Of a DNA stretch of 64,000 bases, positions 1-13,500 are shown piece after piece. The position numbers and the translations under genes were made by a program. The DNA is from Dromiciops gliroides (lineage: Eukaryota > Chordata > Mammalia > Microbiotheria > Microbiotheriidae): assembly GCF_019393635.1 (NCBI RefSeq), contig NC_057862.1, positions 262,150,441 to 262,214,440 of the forward strand, in the 5' to 3' direction. Every line of letters starts with the position of its first letter. Positions within the stretch are counted from its first letter, which is position 1. Under the pieces are notes generated by a model, which was given only the letters and a program-made list of their open reading frames with translations, made no database searches and had not been told where the DNA came from.

Positions 1-114
1 CAGTCATTCCTTTGAAATGACTGAATTAGTGATTCTTTCTGGCTTTAGTAGCCAATTTTCTTGGCACCTGTTGCCATCATTCCAGAGCACCCCATGTTTC
101 AACACTGAGCCAGT

Positions 115-845
115 ATACATGGCCTACCAAAAGAGGGAAGGGCAGTCCCTGACTTTAAGAAGTTCACGTCCTCTTAGGGGAGATAACATATTTAAAGATA
201 AGAATATACAAAGTATTAGGTACTTTGGGTGTGAAACATTTGCTGCTGGGGTGTTTAGTACATGCCTCATATAGGGAGTGACATGAGTTGAGCTTTGATG
301 GAAACAGTACAGTGATCATGCTGAATTTGTAGTAAAAGAAATAAGAAAGGCGTGCCTTTCAAGCATGGGGTACAGCCTATGCAGACGCAAAAATGAAAGG
401 TGGATGTCATGTATAAAGAGTATCAAGAAGTCTAGTTTTGTTGGATTGAATACTGCTCAAAGGGAATAATGTATAATTTTGGAAAGGGACTTTGGAGTTA
501 TGAAGGGTTTTAAATTCCAGAGAAGTTTGTATTTGTTCTAATGCAATAGTTCTGGTGAGAGATGATGAGGTCCTAAACGAGGATATCTGTGGTGTGAATT
601 GAAGGAAGGGGAGAAATGTCAGAGATGTGGAGGACTTGGTGACTGGTTATCACCAGAGAATGAAAAATTGAGGATAACTCTGGAATTGTGAATCTGTGTG
701 ACTGGGAGGGTGGTAGTGTCCTCAACTGAAAAGAAACCAGAAAGAGGGTAGACTTGGGGAGAAAGATACGTTCAATTTTGCTTCTGATGAATTTGAGATT
801 TCTTTGGGATGTCCAGTTGTTATTATCAGACATTTGTTGACGGGA
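115..845 (-). mobile_element. L2 LINE fragment
   Basis: Antisense L2: a 3' UTR-like piece near 140-200, then the reverse-transcriptase C-terminal region (antisense of LNMSKTE-like and FPITVDG-like segments) up to about 840. Degenerate and old. Confidence 0.75.
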
Positions 846-997
846 CTCGAGTTAAGGTGTAAAATGAAGGCTAATATTTAATAGACTATAATTTCCCATA
901 GTCTCAATTTGTCACTTCTCTATTTTTGAGGAATTTGGTTAACTTTCATCCATCCCACTCCTACCCATTGTCATACTGTTATGTTTTTCTTTTTTAG

Positions 998-1076
998 GTT
1001 AATATATTTTGGTGGTTATGGATGTAGGAAGCACAGTGAACTCCAAGACTGTTTTGATGTTCACGATGCATCTTGG
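998..1076 (+). CDS. KLHDC1: KLHDC1 internal exon (probably exon 5)
   Basis: A pyrimidine tract and AG precede position 998; GTAAGA follows 1076. The first base completes an Arg codon from the upstream exon, then 26 codons read [18 protein letters not shown] and on to HDASW. Contains a kelch Gly-Gly pair. 79 bp. Confidence 0.95.
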
Positions 1077-4000
1077 GTAAGAAACATTACTCTATTTTTT
1101 TATTTGTTTTAAGAGGAGGCTTAATGTATTCAGAAACAGTGGGTCTTCTTTCCATTCACGGGAACTAACATCATATGTCATAGTCAATAAAAGTTTTGCC
1201 TGGGAGCTAGATTTAAATCTGATGATGGCCAGTCTACTCCTGCCTGCAAAGCACTTTTGTTTTTATCGCTTCAAAAGCCATTAAAAAACATTGCTGCTAA
1301 GCAGAGAGATGGTAGCAGTGCTATAACTAAAAGAATCTATTCACATATAATCATTAAACAGATGTAGGCCTTTTTAGTCATTAGATTTACTCATGAGTCA
1401 GAATGACACCTTCTTCGTATCTGAGGCACTTGGAGATGCAAGACTAATCGTCCCCTTCTGGAGAAAGGGAATCATCTTTAAATACATAATTATTTATTTT
1501 TGTTTGTTTGTTTTTTTGTGGGGCAGTGGGGGTTAAGTGACTTGCTCAGGGTCACACGGCTACTAAGTGCCAAGTGTTTGAGGCTGGATTTGAACTCAGG
1601 TACTCCTGAATCCAGGGCCGGTGCTTTATCACCTGCACCATCTAGCTACCCCCTACATAATTATTTATAAGACAAATTTTTAGGGTTTATTGATTTTAAA
1701 AATTAATATTATAGTTTTTAATTTAAAGGTTTTTAATTCTTCATTGTTTGAATCTAAATATATTTTTTCAAAGTTTCTGAAGCCAGAGTGTTTCCTCAGA
1801 TGCTCACTTCTGCTTGGTTTGTTTGTAATTTTCAGAGTATGGAGTAGACTTCTCTGTTCATTAATCTAAGGGCCTATGCAACACAGTATAGTTAGGGTAG
1901 TATGGCTAAAAATACTAATGTAATTTTTTTTTTTTTGCGGGGCAATTGGGTTTAAGTGACTTGCCCAGGGTCACACAGCTAGTAAGTGTTAAGTGTCTGA
2001 GGCTGGATTTGAACTCAGGTACTCCTGACTCCAGGGCTGGTGCTTTATCCACTGCGCCACCTAGCCGCCCCATAAATATTTTTGTACATGTGGGTCCCTT
2101 TCCCCTTTCCATGATTTCTTTGGGAAAAAGACCCAAAAGTGGTATTGCTGGGTCAAAGGGTATGCACAGCTTTATTGCCCTTTGGGCATAATTCCAAATT
2201 GCTCTCCAGAATGGTTGAATCAGTTCACAGCTCCACCAACAATGTATATTCACCATTTCTTATGGCATAATAATATTTCATTACATTTTTATACAGCAAC
2301 AGTTTGTTCAGCCATTTCCCAGTTGATGGGTTCCCATTTTGTTTCCAGTTTTTTGCTTCCAAAAAGAATGGGGTTATGAATATTTAGTGTATGGTTGCAG
2401 AGTATGAACATTTCAGTGACTTTTTCACATAATTCCAAATTGTTTTCCAGAATAGTTGGACCAATTCACAGCTCCACCAACAGTGTATTAGTGTGTCTGA
2501 GGCACCCAGGCTGTGGGAAGATATTTTAGAAATGACATTGATAAGCTGGAGAGGGCCCAGAGGAGGGCGACCAGGATGGTGAAGGGCCTCAAGATAATGC
2601 CATATGAGGATCAGTTGAAAGAACTGGGGATGTTTAGCCTGGAGAAGAGCAGACTTAGGGGGCACATGATACCTGTCAAGATGGTATAGTGAAAAGAGTT
2701 ATGGATTTGGAAGTCAGAGCAGATGGGTTCCAATCCCAGCTGGGATGCTTACTGCCTGTGTGGCTTTGGGCATGTCATTTAATTTCTCTGGCTTTAAGGT
2801 TCCTCATCTGTAAAATAATAAATAATAATAAAATAATAAATAAGGTCACTTCTAGCATTAAATCCAATAATCCTATAAATATATGGAAGGCTGTCATGTG
2901 TAAAGAAGACTTGTTCTGTTTGTTTACTAGGAACAATGAGTGGAAGTTGAAAAGAGGCAAATTTAGTCATGTTGTGAAAAAAACAAACAACTTCCTGAAG
3001 TTTAGAGCTATCCAAAAATAGAATGGTTTGCTTTGGGAGGTAGTGGGCTTTACCTCACTGTAGGTCTTTAAGCAAGGGCTGGATGATCACTTGGGCATAT
3101 TGTACAGGTAATTCTTGATTAATCTTAATCAGTACAGATACAGGTCATATTAGATGACCTCTCAGGTCCCTTCCTACTGAGATTTTATGATCCTGTTCTA
3201 ATTCAGGCCAAATTCATCAGATAAATTTTAGCTTCTCTATATCCCTTTCTTAGGGGAGACCTGATCCAAACAGTTGACTTAATAGCCTCTTCTAAACTGA
3301 AAAAAGGCAGTTAAATAAGTAAGATATTTAAAAAATCAGTTTTTATATTGTGTCTATTTTAAGTTTGAAAAATTTATAGTCATTGGTTTCATGATCATGA
3401 AAATAATGATTTGATTATTTATGTTTCGTCTTTTATATATTCATAAATTTAAGGATATTACGAGAATTAAAATGACTTACTTTTTTTGTTTTAGGAAGGA
3501 CAGATATTCTGGGGCTGGCATAATGATGTTCATGTTTTTGATACAAGCACACAGACTTGGTTTCAACCAGAAATTAAAGTGAGTAAAATCGATTTTAATT
3601 TTATATCATTAGTTTTATTTATATTTGTTATATTTTTTCTATTCAATAGTAACAATTCAGCAAATCTCATTATCTGATGGATAATTTAGAACTTAGTTAT
3701 TGGGTTGTCATTAGTGTGTGGAAAAGTAACAAATATTTTCACAAATGAGATTAGTTTTTTTTTTAAAGAAAATATCTTTTTTTAAAAATGTAACAAACAT
3801 TTTTATTTATAATTTATCCCTTCTTCCCTCCCTTCCCCCCTGCTCCAGGAGGTGGCAAGCAATCAGATGTGGGTTATACATGTATGATTATGTAAAATAT
3901 TACCATATTTGTCATGATGTACAAGAAAACTTGATTAAAAGAAAAAAATGAAAGTGAAAAATAGTCTGTTCCTTCAATATCAGTTCTTTCTTTGGAGGTA

Positions 4001-7000
4001 GAAAGTATGTTTCATCAATAGTCTTTTGGGATTGTCTTGGATCATTGTATTGTTGAGAATAGTCAAGTCATTCATAGTTCTTCAAACAACATTGCTGTTT
4101 CTGTGCCCGATGTTCTCTTGGTTCTGCTCACTTCACTATACGTTAATTCCTATGTGTCTTTCCAGACCTTTCTGAAGTTATCCTGCTTGTCATTTCTTAT
4201 AGCACAATAATATTCCATCATCATCATATACCACAGCTTGTTTAGCCATTCCCCAATTGATGGGATTTCCTTTGATTTCCAATTCTTAGTCACTACAAAA
4301 AGACCTGCTGTAAATATTTTTGTACAAATAGGTCTTTTTATCTTTTTGGGGATGAGACAAATAATGGCCTTTATGTACAATTAGTGTTTTTTAGAATGTT
4401 TTTTTAACCACTCATTTATATGAATGATTTTAATCAATATTTTTTGTGATGGGTAAAGTAGTCATGTAACTGTGAATGTTTTATAATACTCACTTCAAAG
4501 TTTTGTGTTCATTCATAGTTAAAGTTTCAAATATGATGTTCTGTTTACATTCTTTACAGAATGGAATTCCACCACAGCCTCGAGCAGCTCACACATGTGC
4601 AGTACTTGGAAATAAGGGCTATATTTTTGGAGGACGAGTATTGGTTAGTGTATTTTCAGTGAAGAAGATGGTTTTGGGGGGCAGCTAGATGACACAGTGG
4701 ATAAAGCACTGGCCCTCTATTCAGGAGGACCTGAGTTCAAATGTGGACTCAGACACTTGACAGTCACTAGCTGTGTGACCCTGGGCAAGTCACTTAACCT
4801 TCATTGCCATGCAAAAAAAAAAAAAAGAAAAAGAAAAGATGGTTTTGGTTTATGAGGATCTTTATAGTTTGCACTAGCTTCTAGTCAAATGGTGATGAAA
4901 ATTATATATTAAAAATAATCTAGGTATAAAAATGACTTACAGCTGGTTTATCCCTCTCCTTCCACACAAGATTTAAATATAAGGAGTCCCAGACATATGT
5001 ATACATTCCTACTTTTTAAAGGGAGGGAAATTTTATTTTCATACGTAAAACCCTTGTCAGTAAATCCTTTCTCAGATGTAATCTTAATATTTTAAGTTCA
5101 TTTATTTTTATGTCTTAAATTACCTGGATCTTATATTTAATATTACTAACATTAGCTCTATTTCCATTTTTATATGTTTCATTGTTGTGGAATTTACCTA
5201 TATCCCCCCCCCTTTTTTTTTTTTTTTTGGTGAGGCAATTGGGGTTAAGTGACTTGCCCAGGGTCACACAGCTAGTGAGTGTTAAGTATCTGAGGTTGGA
5301 TTTGAACTCAGGTCCTCCTTAATCCAGGGCCGGTGCTCTATCCACTGCGCCACCTAGCTGCCCCTCTATATCCCATTTTTAATCATTTGATTCTAAAAGG
5401 AAATAACAGATTTTAAATAATAGCACATATATAAATATTGTTATATACACATATGAATATCATATATGTCTCATAGATCTCACACTTTAAAGTTTGTAAA
5501 GTGCTTTCCTTATAATAATGTGAGGATTTGTAATACAAATATTTAGAAAATTTATTGTGTAATTCACCGTCTAACTTAATTTTATTTTATTTTAGCAAAC
5601 TAGGATGGATGATTTACACTGTCTGAACTTAGATACATGGACTTGGTCTGGAAGGTAAGTTTGAAATAGTAATATGACAGTTTGAAATTTTTTATTTTTA
5701 CAGCTGAGAAAAATAATAGGAAGGATTTCACTGGTAGGTAAAAGTGAATGGTTGGAGTCTGTTGATCAGTTTAAACTGAAAACAAAATGGAATGGAATAG
5801 AAAAGCATTTATTAAGCTCTTACTATGTGCTAAGCATTGTGTCAAGCACTGGAGGTACAAAGAGAAATTTGAGATGATCCCTTCTCCCAAGTAGCTCACA
5901 TTTTAATTGAGTGAGAAAACACATAAAGGAGGGTTCAGTTTAATGGGAGATAGAAAGGCCAGATCATCCTTAGTTTCTGGCAATCTAAATAGTAAGAACA
6001 TAAAGTCCTGAGGGAGTCATAGCAGAACAGATGATCTCTGAACTAGAAGATCCCAAGGTCAAGGTAGAGTGGGGCTCTGAAAGAATGGTTTGGGGTAGTC
6101 AGTATCCAGCACCTGCTGAGAACAGGGTAATGTGGGTTAGATTGGGGAAAGGTCTGTGGCTCCAATTGCCAATTGGAAAAGATTAGGGAAAGGCAGTTTG
6201 GAAGGTTAGGTTTTATGCATAAGCCAATAACATTTAAAAAATATTGAGATATATTTAACTGTTCATGTTAAATAAAAGTAGATATAAATTACTTTTATAT
6301 TTGATTTGGCTTTAGTTCTACCAATATGTATATATGTATATATGTGTGTGTATCATATATGGCTAGGGATAGGTATTCAGTCTGCGATTTTTAATTATCC
6401 TGGTCACCTCACCCTCTTGTAAAGAATCTCCCTCAACCAATCTGGATTTGCACCTTTATCACCTCTTGGTTATCTGTTAATGTGCAGCTCCCTAACCAAG
6501 TTATAGGCCAAAATGATTGTTAGGGTAAGCTACAAAAGGAAAGTATGCTGGTGTATTTGACTATTTGGTGTGTGTTTGTGTTGATAGCTTCATCAGTATG
6601 ATCTTTGGACTATGTGTTCTTTTGTATTATCTGTCTCCATCCTTTAATATGAATGAGTGGATTTGAGCAGTGCTTTCATATTAAAAGATTATCAGGGGCA
6701 CTTAGGTGGCGCAGTGGATAAAGCACTGGCCCTGGATTCAGGAGTACCTGAGTTCAAATCTGGCCTCAGACACTTGACACATAATAGCTGTGTGACCCTG
6801 GGCAAGTCACTTAACCCCCATTGCCCTGCCCCCCCAAAGATTATCAGTTTTTTCTTTAATATTTATAAATATGTGTAACATGGTAGGTTTATAATGCATT
6901 TATACTGCTTATTATTCTAATTGTTTTCTGCTGATTTGGGCCTCTTTTCTATTAGATTTGAATTGTTTAAATTACTTCAGGACTTCAGATCTAGTATTTC

Positions 7001-7490
7001 TTCAGTACGAACATACCTTCTACTGACTCAGATAGCAAGTGATCCTTCTATGCTTTAGTACAAAGCTTTTTTTTTTTTTTTTTTGCAGGGCAATGAGGGT
7101 TAAGTGACTTGCCCAGGGTCACACAGCTAGTAAGTGTCAAGTGTCTGAGGCTGGATTTGAACTCAGGTACTCCTGAATCCAGGGCCGGTGCTTTACCACA
7201 GCGCCATCTAGCTGCCCCCAGTACAAAGCTTCTTAAACTGTGGGTCTCAACCCCAAATGGGGTGGGGGGGTCACAAAAAATTTGGCAACAGTATAACTAT
7301 ATTATATACCTGGGGTTGTGTAAAAATTACTTGGGCAAAAAGAGGTTGTGAGTGGAAAAAGTTTAAGAATCCTTGCTTTAGTATATGAGTCACTCTGGCC
7401 AAACAAGTTGTCTACCTGTTGGTCAACTCTCTGGGGATGAATTTGTCTGAACTTAATTGGTAGGTCCTCAGGCAACAGTTTTGTTTGTTT

Positions 7491-7521
<31 letters not shown>

Positions 7522-10500
7522 GGGTGGGGCAGTGAGGGTTAAGAGACTTGCCCAGGGTCACATAGTAAGTGTCAAGTGTCTGAGGCTGGATTTGAACTCA
7601 GGTCCTCCTGAATCCAGGGCCGGTGTGTTATCCACTGCATCACCTAGCTGCCCCAGGCAACAGTTTGTATTGGTTGGGCCCTTCCTTGAAAGCTTTCTAG
7701 CTTGACAGAATCTGCCATAATTTCTGCTAAACTCGCTTAGCCTTCAAGAACTCCAGTTCACTATCATGTCAAGATGAGGTATTAAACTAGGATTTAACTA
7801 AGAAATTTTAAGAGTTAATGCATCTTGGGGCAGCTAGGTGGCGCAGTGGATAGAGCACCGCCCCTGGAGTCAGGAGTACCTGAGTTCAAATACAGCCTCA
7901 GACACTTAACATTTACTAGCTGTGTGACCCTGGGCAAATCACTTAACCCCAATTGCCCTGCCCAAAAAAAAAAAAGTAATTGATGAGTTGCTTGCTTACT
8001 ATCCTCTCTTTGTAGTTCCTACATGGGAATTTACCTTGCTTTTTCTTTTCATAAATAAGTCGCTTGCCGGACAGGTAACCTACTGAATGTGCATTCCAAA
8101 GATAAAACTAGCTAAGGTCTATCCCCTGTAGTTTGGTGGCTACGAGATAACTGTGGTAAAAGAAAAAAAAAGAAAGAAATACAAAATGCCCCTAAGTCAC
8201 TTTTGCTTCTTCTGTGATAGTGGGAGAATCATGGAAAAGGGAACAGAGAATTTAAAAAATCATGTAATTTTTAGATTGTGTATAAGCATTTATTTTATTT
8301 ATTTTTTATTTTGTTTATTAAATTATTAATAAAGTATTTTATTTTTTCCCCCATTACATGTAAAGATAGTTCTCAACTTTTGTTTATACAAGCTTTCCAG
8401 TTTCATATTTTTCTCCTTCCCTTCCCTCCCCTCCCTCCCCCCTCCCCAAGACAGCAGGTAATCTGATATAGGGGTTTTTTATATATATATATATATACAC
8501 ATAATAACATTAAACATATTTCTGCATTAGTCATGTTATAAGAGAGAAATCAGAGCAATGACGAAAAACCTCAAAATAGAAAAACAACAGCACCGAAAAC
8601 AAAAGAAATAGTATGGTTCATTCAGCATCTATACTCCACAGTTCTTTTTTTTTTTTTTCCCAGGATTTGGAGATCCTCTTCTATTATGAGTTCCCTGGAA
8701 CTCTTCTGTACCATTTATAAGCATTTATTTAATGTACAGTGACCAATGAATTGAAATACTCCTGAAAGATCTGACCCACATTTATATTGACAACATTGTC
8801 ATTATGTTCTAGTGAGAATTATACATACCATCTAGTCCAGTAGTATTTATTGAGAAACTGTTTTATGCAGGGCTCTTGCTTAGGTACTAGGAATACAAAA
8901 ACTAAACAAAAAACAGTCCCTGCACTTAAGGAACTTACATTTTACTGAAGGCATATAGCATGTAAACAGATAAGCATATAAATGATAACTTGAGGAGAAA
9001 GAAAGAGCACTCACAACTTGGAAAATCTTTTTTTTTAAGGCACAGAAGCCGAGTCTTGAAGAAGATTAGGAATTCTGATATGCAGAGACGGGGAGGAAGT
9101 ACATTCTAGGTATAGGGGACATATTTTAAATTAAACCAGCAGTTAGGTGGTGCGGTAGATAGAGCAAGGGGCCTGGAGTCAGGAAGACATGAGTTCAAAT
9201 CTGGTCTTAGACACTAGCTGTGTGACCCTGGGCAAGTCACTTAGTTCTGTTTGCCTCCGTTTCTCTTCTGTAAAATGAACTGGAGAAGGAAACGGAAAAC
9301 CACTCCAGTATCTTTGCCAAGAAAACCCCAAATGGTGTCACAAATATTGGACATGACTGAAACACAATTTACTGCCTCCTTTCCTGCTGCCCACAATACT
9401 TATTCTCCTCCTTAAAAACCCTTATTTGATCCTACCATTCTCACTAGCAGTCATTCCGTATTCTCTCCCACTTCTTGGAGAATGCCATAATAAATATCCC
9501 TATTCTTCCTCCTCTCACTATTTTCTAAACTTATCAGTTTTGCCCATTTCTCCTTCTTAATCCTCTTTTTTTTTCCTTTAAAACTTGATGGCTGTCTGGG
9601 AGCTGGGAGGGGAAGGGATACTAAGAGAAATTGTGGTGAGTTCAAAAAACCAGATCAATAAAAATTTATTTTGAAAAAGAATATGGCATGTTATGCTAAT
9701 ATGCTAATACTAATAGACCATTTTAGAACAATGAACATTTTGAGAAATACAATTACACTAAAATAAGTTAGAAATGATATATGAGCAGACAGTTAAACAT
9801 GAGTTTGAAATGTTTTGACACCTATTTCTGTGACTCATGAAAAGGTAATATGGATTAGAGTATTTTGCAGTCATATCAGGATTTTTCAAAGAAATAGTGA
9901 CTTTAAAAAATTATGAGGTAATTCAAACCCTTCCTTTTGGTCATTATGATTAAAGCACTGGCCTTAATATTTTTCCTTTCAATGTAGAATTTCTACTAAT
10001 GGAGAGAAACCAAAACATCGGTCTTGGCATACTTTGACACCAATTGCTGATGATCAGCTTTTTCTGTTTGGTGGATTAAGTGCAGAGAATATTCCTCTAA
10101 GTGAGTAAAAATACTGTTAAGTCCCCAACTGCTATCTTACTACTTCCTCTTTAATTTTAGCTGTCATTAGTTCTTTTTCCCTTTTGTTCCTATTTTCTAT
10201 GATCTCTTCCCATATTTTCTTCACCTTTCCAATAATTTTTTCCCCACACATGTGATGGCCATTAAGTTTTAGGTATAGAATGCATTTTGTAGTAAAACAC
10301 AGATTGTTATTGCAGAACAGGAATTTGGCTTCCAAAGCAGGCTCCTCTGCTGCCAAAATAGAATTTGACACACCTGATTGATTGTAGGAGGGACTGGAAT
10401 GGGGGATTAGAAATTTAGTATGTTTTCCAGAAGGCTCGATGAAGGAGATTTTAATGAGCCAGTTTTCTATTTATGCTTCAAAAATATTTAAAACATTTTC

Positions 10501-13500
10501 ATTATTATTATAAACTTAGTAATCAATAAACATGAACATTTTAGTGTAGAAATAAGAAAAAAAGAAGATTGTATTTGAGACCATGAACTTCTGTTACAGT
10601 TTGTTTTTTAAAAAATGTATCTTAAGTTTAACATCAGAGTAATGGAATTGACCTGTTCATGTCCCCTTCTGAATTTCCTTCTTTTCTTAAGTGTCCTTTT
10701 TTTCCTTTTTCGGGGCAATGGGGGTTAAGTGACTTGCCCAGGGTTACACAGCTAATAAGTGTCAAGTGTCTGAGGCTGAATTTGAACTCAGGTCCTCCTG
10801 AATCCAGGGCTGGTGCTTTATCCACTGCGCCACCTAGCCACCCCCAAACATGAACATTTCTTTATAGAAAGAACAATTGTATATGAAACCCTTTTTCCTT
10901 TTTAAAAGTACAAGCTGTGTGACCCTGGGCAAGTCACTTAACCCCTATTGCCCTGCAAAAAAAAAAAAGTACATAATAAATTCAGTATGTTAATTTTAAA
11001 GTAGCTCTGCTTATCTGTGTTTCCCTCTGAACCTTCTTCTATTCTCTTAACCTTTCCAGTCTTCTTACACCTTACACAATGCTTACTCCTTCCGCCCCCT
11101 AAGGCACACAGGTGCTTTTTGAACTAGTGACACTTGATTCCTTGCTGTTCTTGAACAAGACACTCCATCTCTCAGCTATGGACATTTTCATTGGCAGTTG
11201 CAAATGTTCTTCCTCATCCCTACCTCCTGGCTTTTCTAGCTTCCTTCAAGTCCCAACTAAAATCCCAGGAAGGTTTTCCTAATCCCTCTAATTCTAGTGC
11301 CTTCCATCTGTTGATTATTTTCTTTTTATCAGGCATATATCTTATTTGTATAAACTTGTTTGCATGTTGTCTCCCCCATTAGATTAGAAATTCCTTGAGG
11401 GTAGGAGATTATCTTTTGCTTTTCTTTATATCCACAGCACTCAGCACAGTGCCTGTCACATAGTGGTCTCTTAGTAAATGCCTATTGGGGCAGCTAGGTG
11501 GTGCAATGGATAGAGCACCAGCCCTGGATTCAGGAGGACCTGAGTTCAAATGTGACCATAGACACTTGACACTTACTAACTCTGTGACCCTGGGCAAGTC
11601 ACTTAACCCCAGTTGCCTCACCAGAAAAAAAATGCCTATTGACTGCCTGACAGTGCAAGATGGCTGTGCTTAGACTGGAACAGCACTGGCTCTCAAAGAC
11701 TCTAAGGATCCTGTTCTGACATGCCATTGAAGCTTTTAAAGATCCATTGTTCAAATCTTCAAAAGTCCAAGGGCTATTCTAGTCTAGTCTAGTCTAGTCT
11801 AGTCTAGTCTAGTCTAGTCTAGTCTAGTCTAGTCTAGTCTAGTCTAGAATTCCAGCCTGGTTGGGTTCTTCCTGAAGTCCTCCTCCACAAGCCTGCTTTA
11901 ATCAGGAACACCCTAGCAAGCTGTTTGTGGAAGCTTTTTTATAGATCTGGAACGGAGGCGGTCCTTATACACTGCTTCAAGGTGATTGGTTGGCATCATC
12001 CAAATCCATTGTCTTTGAAGGTGTTCTCAAGTTGAGTTCACAGTCTAGTTTCTGAGAACAATACCTTCTTAAGGGATAGCCAGGTGTGATTACAATCCAA
12101 TTAACTTGAAGTAGGCTTAATCAGCAGTCAATCACTCTCACTTGATTCAATCAGTATAGATTAATCTCCAGGTGGGTCTTTGAGTATCTGCTAAATCCCA
12201 TTATTTCATCACACTGCCAAAAGTGCAACAGAGGGCAAAGGGGGGGCCCAGGTATAAAGCTCTAATTCAGAAACTAAGGCTATGTAGATTGATTAAACCA
12301 AAGATGACTGACCAATTTCAGTCAGTCATTAAATCAGTAAGCATTAAGTACCTCCTATGGGCCAGAAACTGCTAAACTGCTAAACCCTAAGGATAGAAAA
12401 AAAGTTAAACAATAACAAAACAGTCCACATTCTGAAGGTGCTCACAGCCCAACAGGGGAGTCAGCATGTAAACAACTAAGTACAAACATAATAGACAGGA
12501 CAAATTGAATATAAACAGCAGGGGAAAGGCATAAACATTAACGGGAATGGGAGAGGTTGCTTACAAAAGATGGAATTTTAGGTGAGATTTGAAGGAAGCC
12601 AGGAGATGGAGAATTCCAGATACAGGGGATCAGTGAAAATGACCAGATGGAGTGTTTTGTGTGAGAACAATAAAGATCCAGTGTCACTGGATCAAAGACT
12701 ATATGAGAAAAGTAAGGTGTAACAAGACTGGAAAGGAGATAGGAAGAAGCCAAGTTATGAAGGGCTTTTTAAGACAAATAGAGAGGGGAAGCTAGGTGGC
12801 ACAGTGGATAGAGCACTGGCCCTGGAGTCAGGAGGACCTGAGTTCAAATCCGGCCTCAGACACTTACTAGCTGTGTGACCCTAGGCAAGTCACTTAACCC
12901 CAAGTGCCTCACAAAAAAAAAAAAAAAGACAAATAGAGGATTTTATATTTGATCCTGGAGGTGATAGAGATCTTCTAGTATAGAAAGTAGTAAACCTTAC
13001 CCAAGTAACAAGAGTCCCAAAAATAGAGTGGACCAAGCAGAAACTAATTACTACATGAGACAGCAAGAAATATTAAAATAACATCTTGATTTTATTATAT
13101 TGTTTTAAATAAAACAAAACAAAAAGACTAGAAAAATAGAGGAAAATATGAAATAGTTGATAATCAAAAACAACTTGGAAGTCAAGGAAACATAATTTAA
13201 GAGTCCCTAAAAATCATGATAAAGCTTAGACACTAATAAGAAATAATAAAAACGGGGGCAGCTAGGTGGCCTAGTGGATAAAGCACCAGCCCTGGATTCA
13301 GGAGGACCTGAGTTCAAATCCAGCCTCAGACACTTGACACTTACTAGCTGTGTGACTCTGGGCATGTCACTTAACCCTCATTGCCCTGCAAAAAACCAAA
13401 AACAATTAACAAGAAATAATAAAAACTATATAGATCTTTTAGAACCAGACAGTAAAGTGAAGGTAAAAAGAATTTCACTGATCACCTCCTGAAAGAAACT

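Larger units (their letters stand above)
10520..11045. repeat. Unclassified repeat, two diverged copies, cut by SINEs
   Basis: 10520-10690 and 10846-11045 share AAACATGAACATTT and TTGTAT.TGA.ACC blocks. A third relative lies at 63505-63640, where an L1 3' UTR-like region follows, so it may be an L1 3' end. Confidence 0.5.

Noticed and set aside
4678-4835. tRNA-like A and B boxes in many places
   Set aside because: They are SINE heads; no intact tRNA cloverleaf or gene was found.
11778-11847. Regular short repeats that might suggest an array such as CRISPR
   Set aside because: A pure pentamer without spacers, in a vertebrate LTR.
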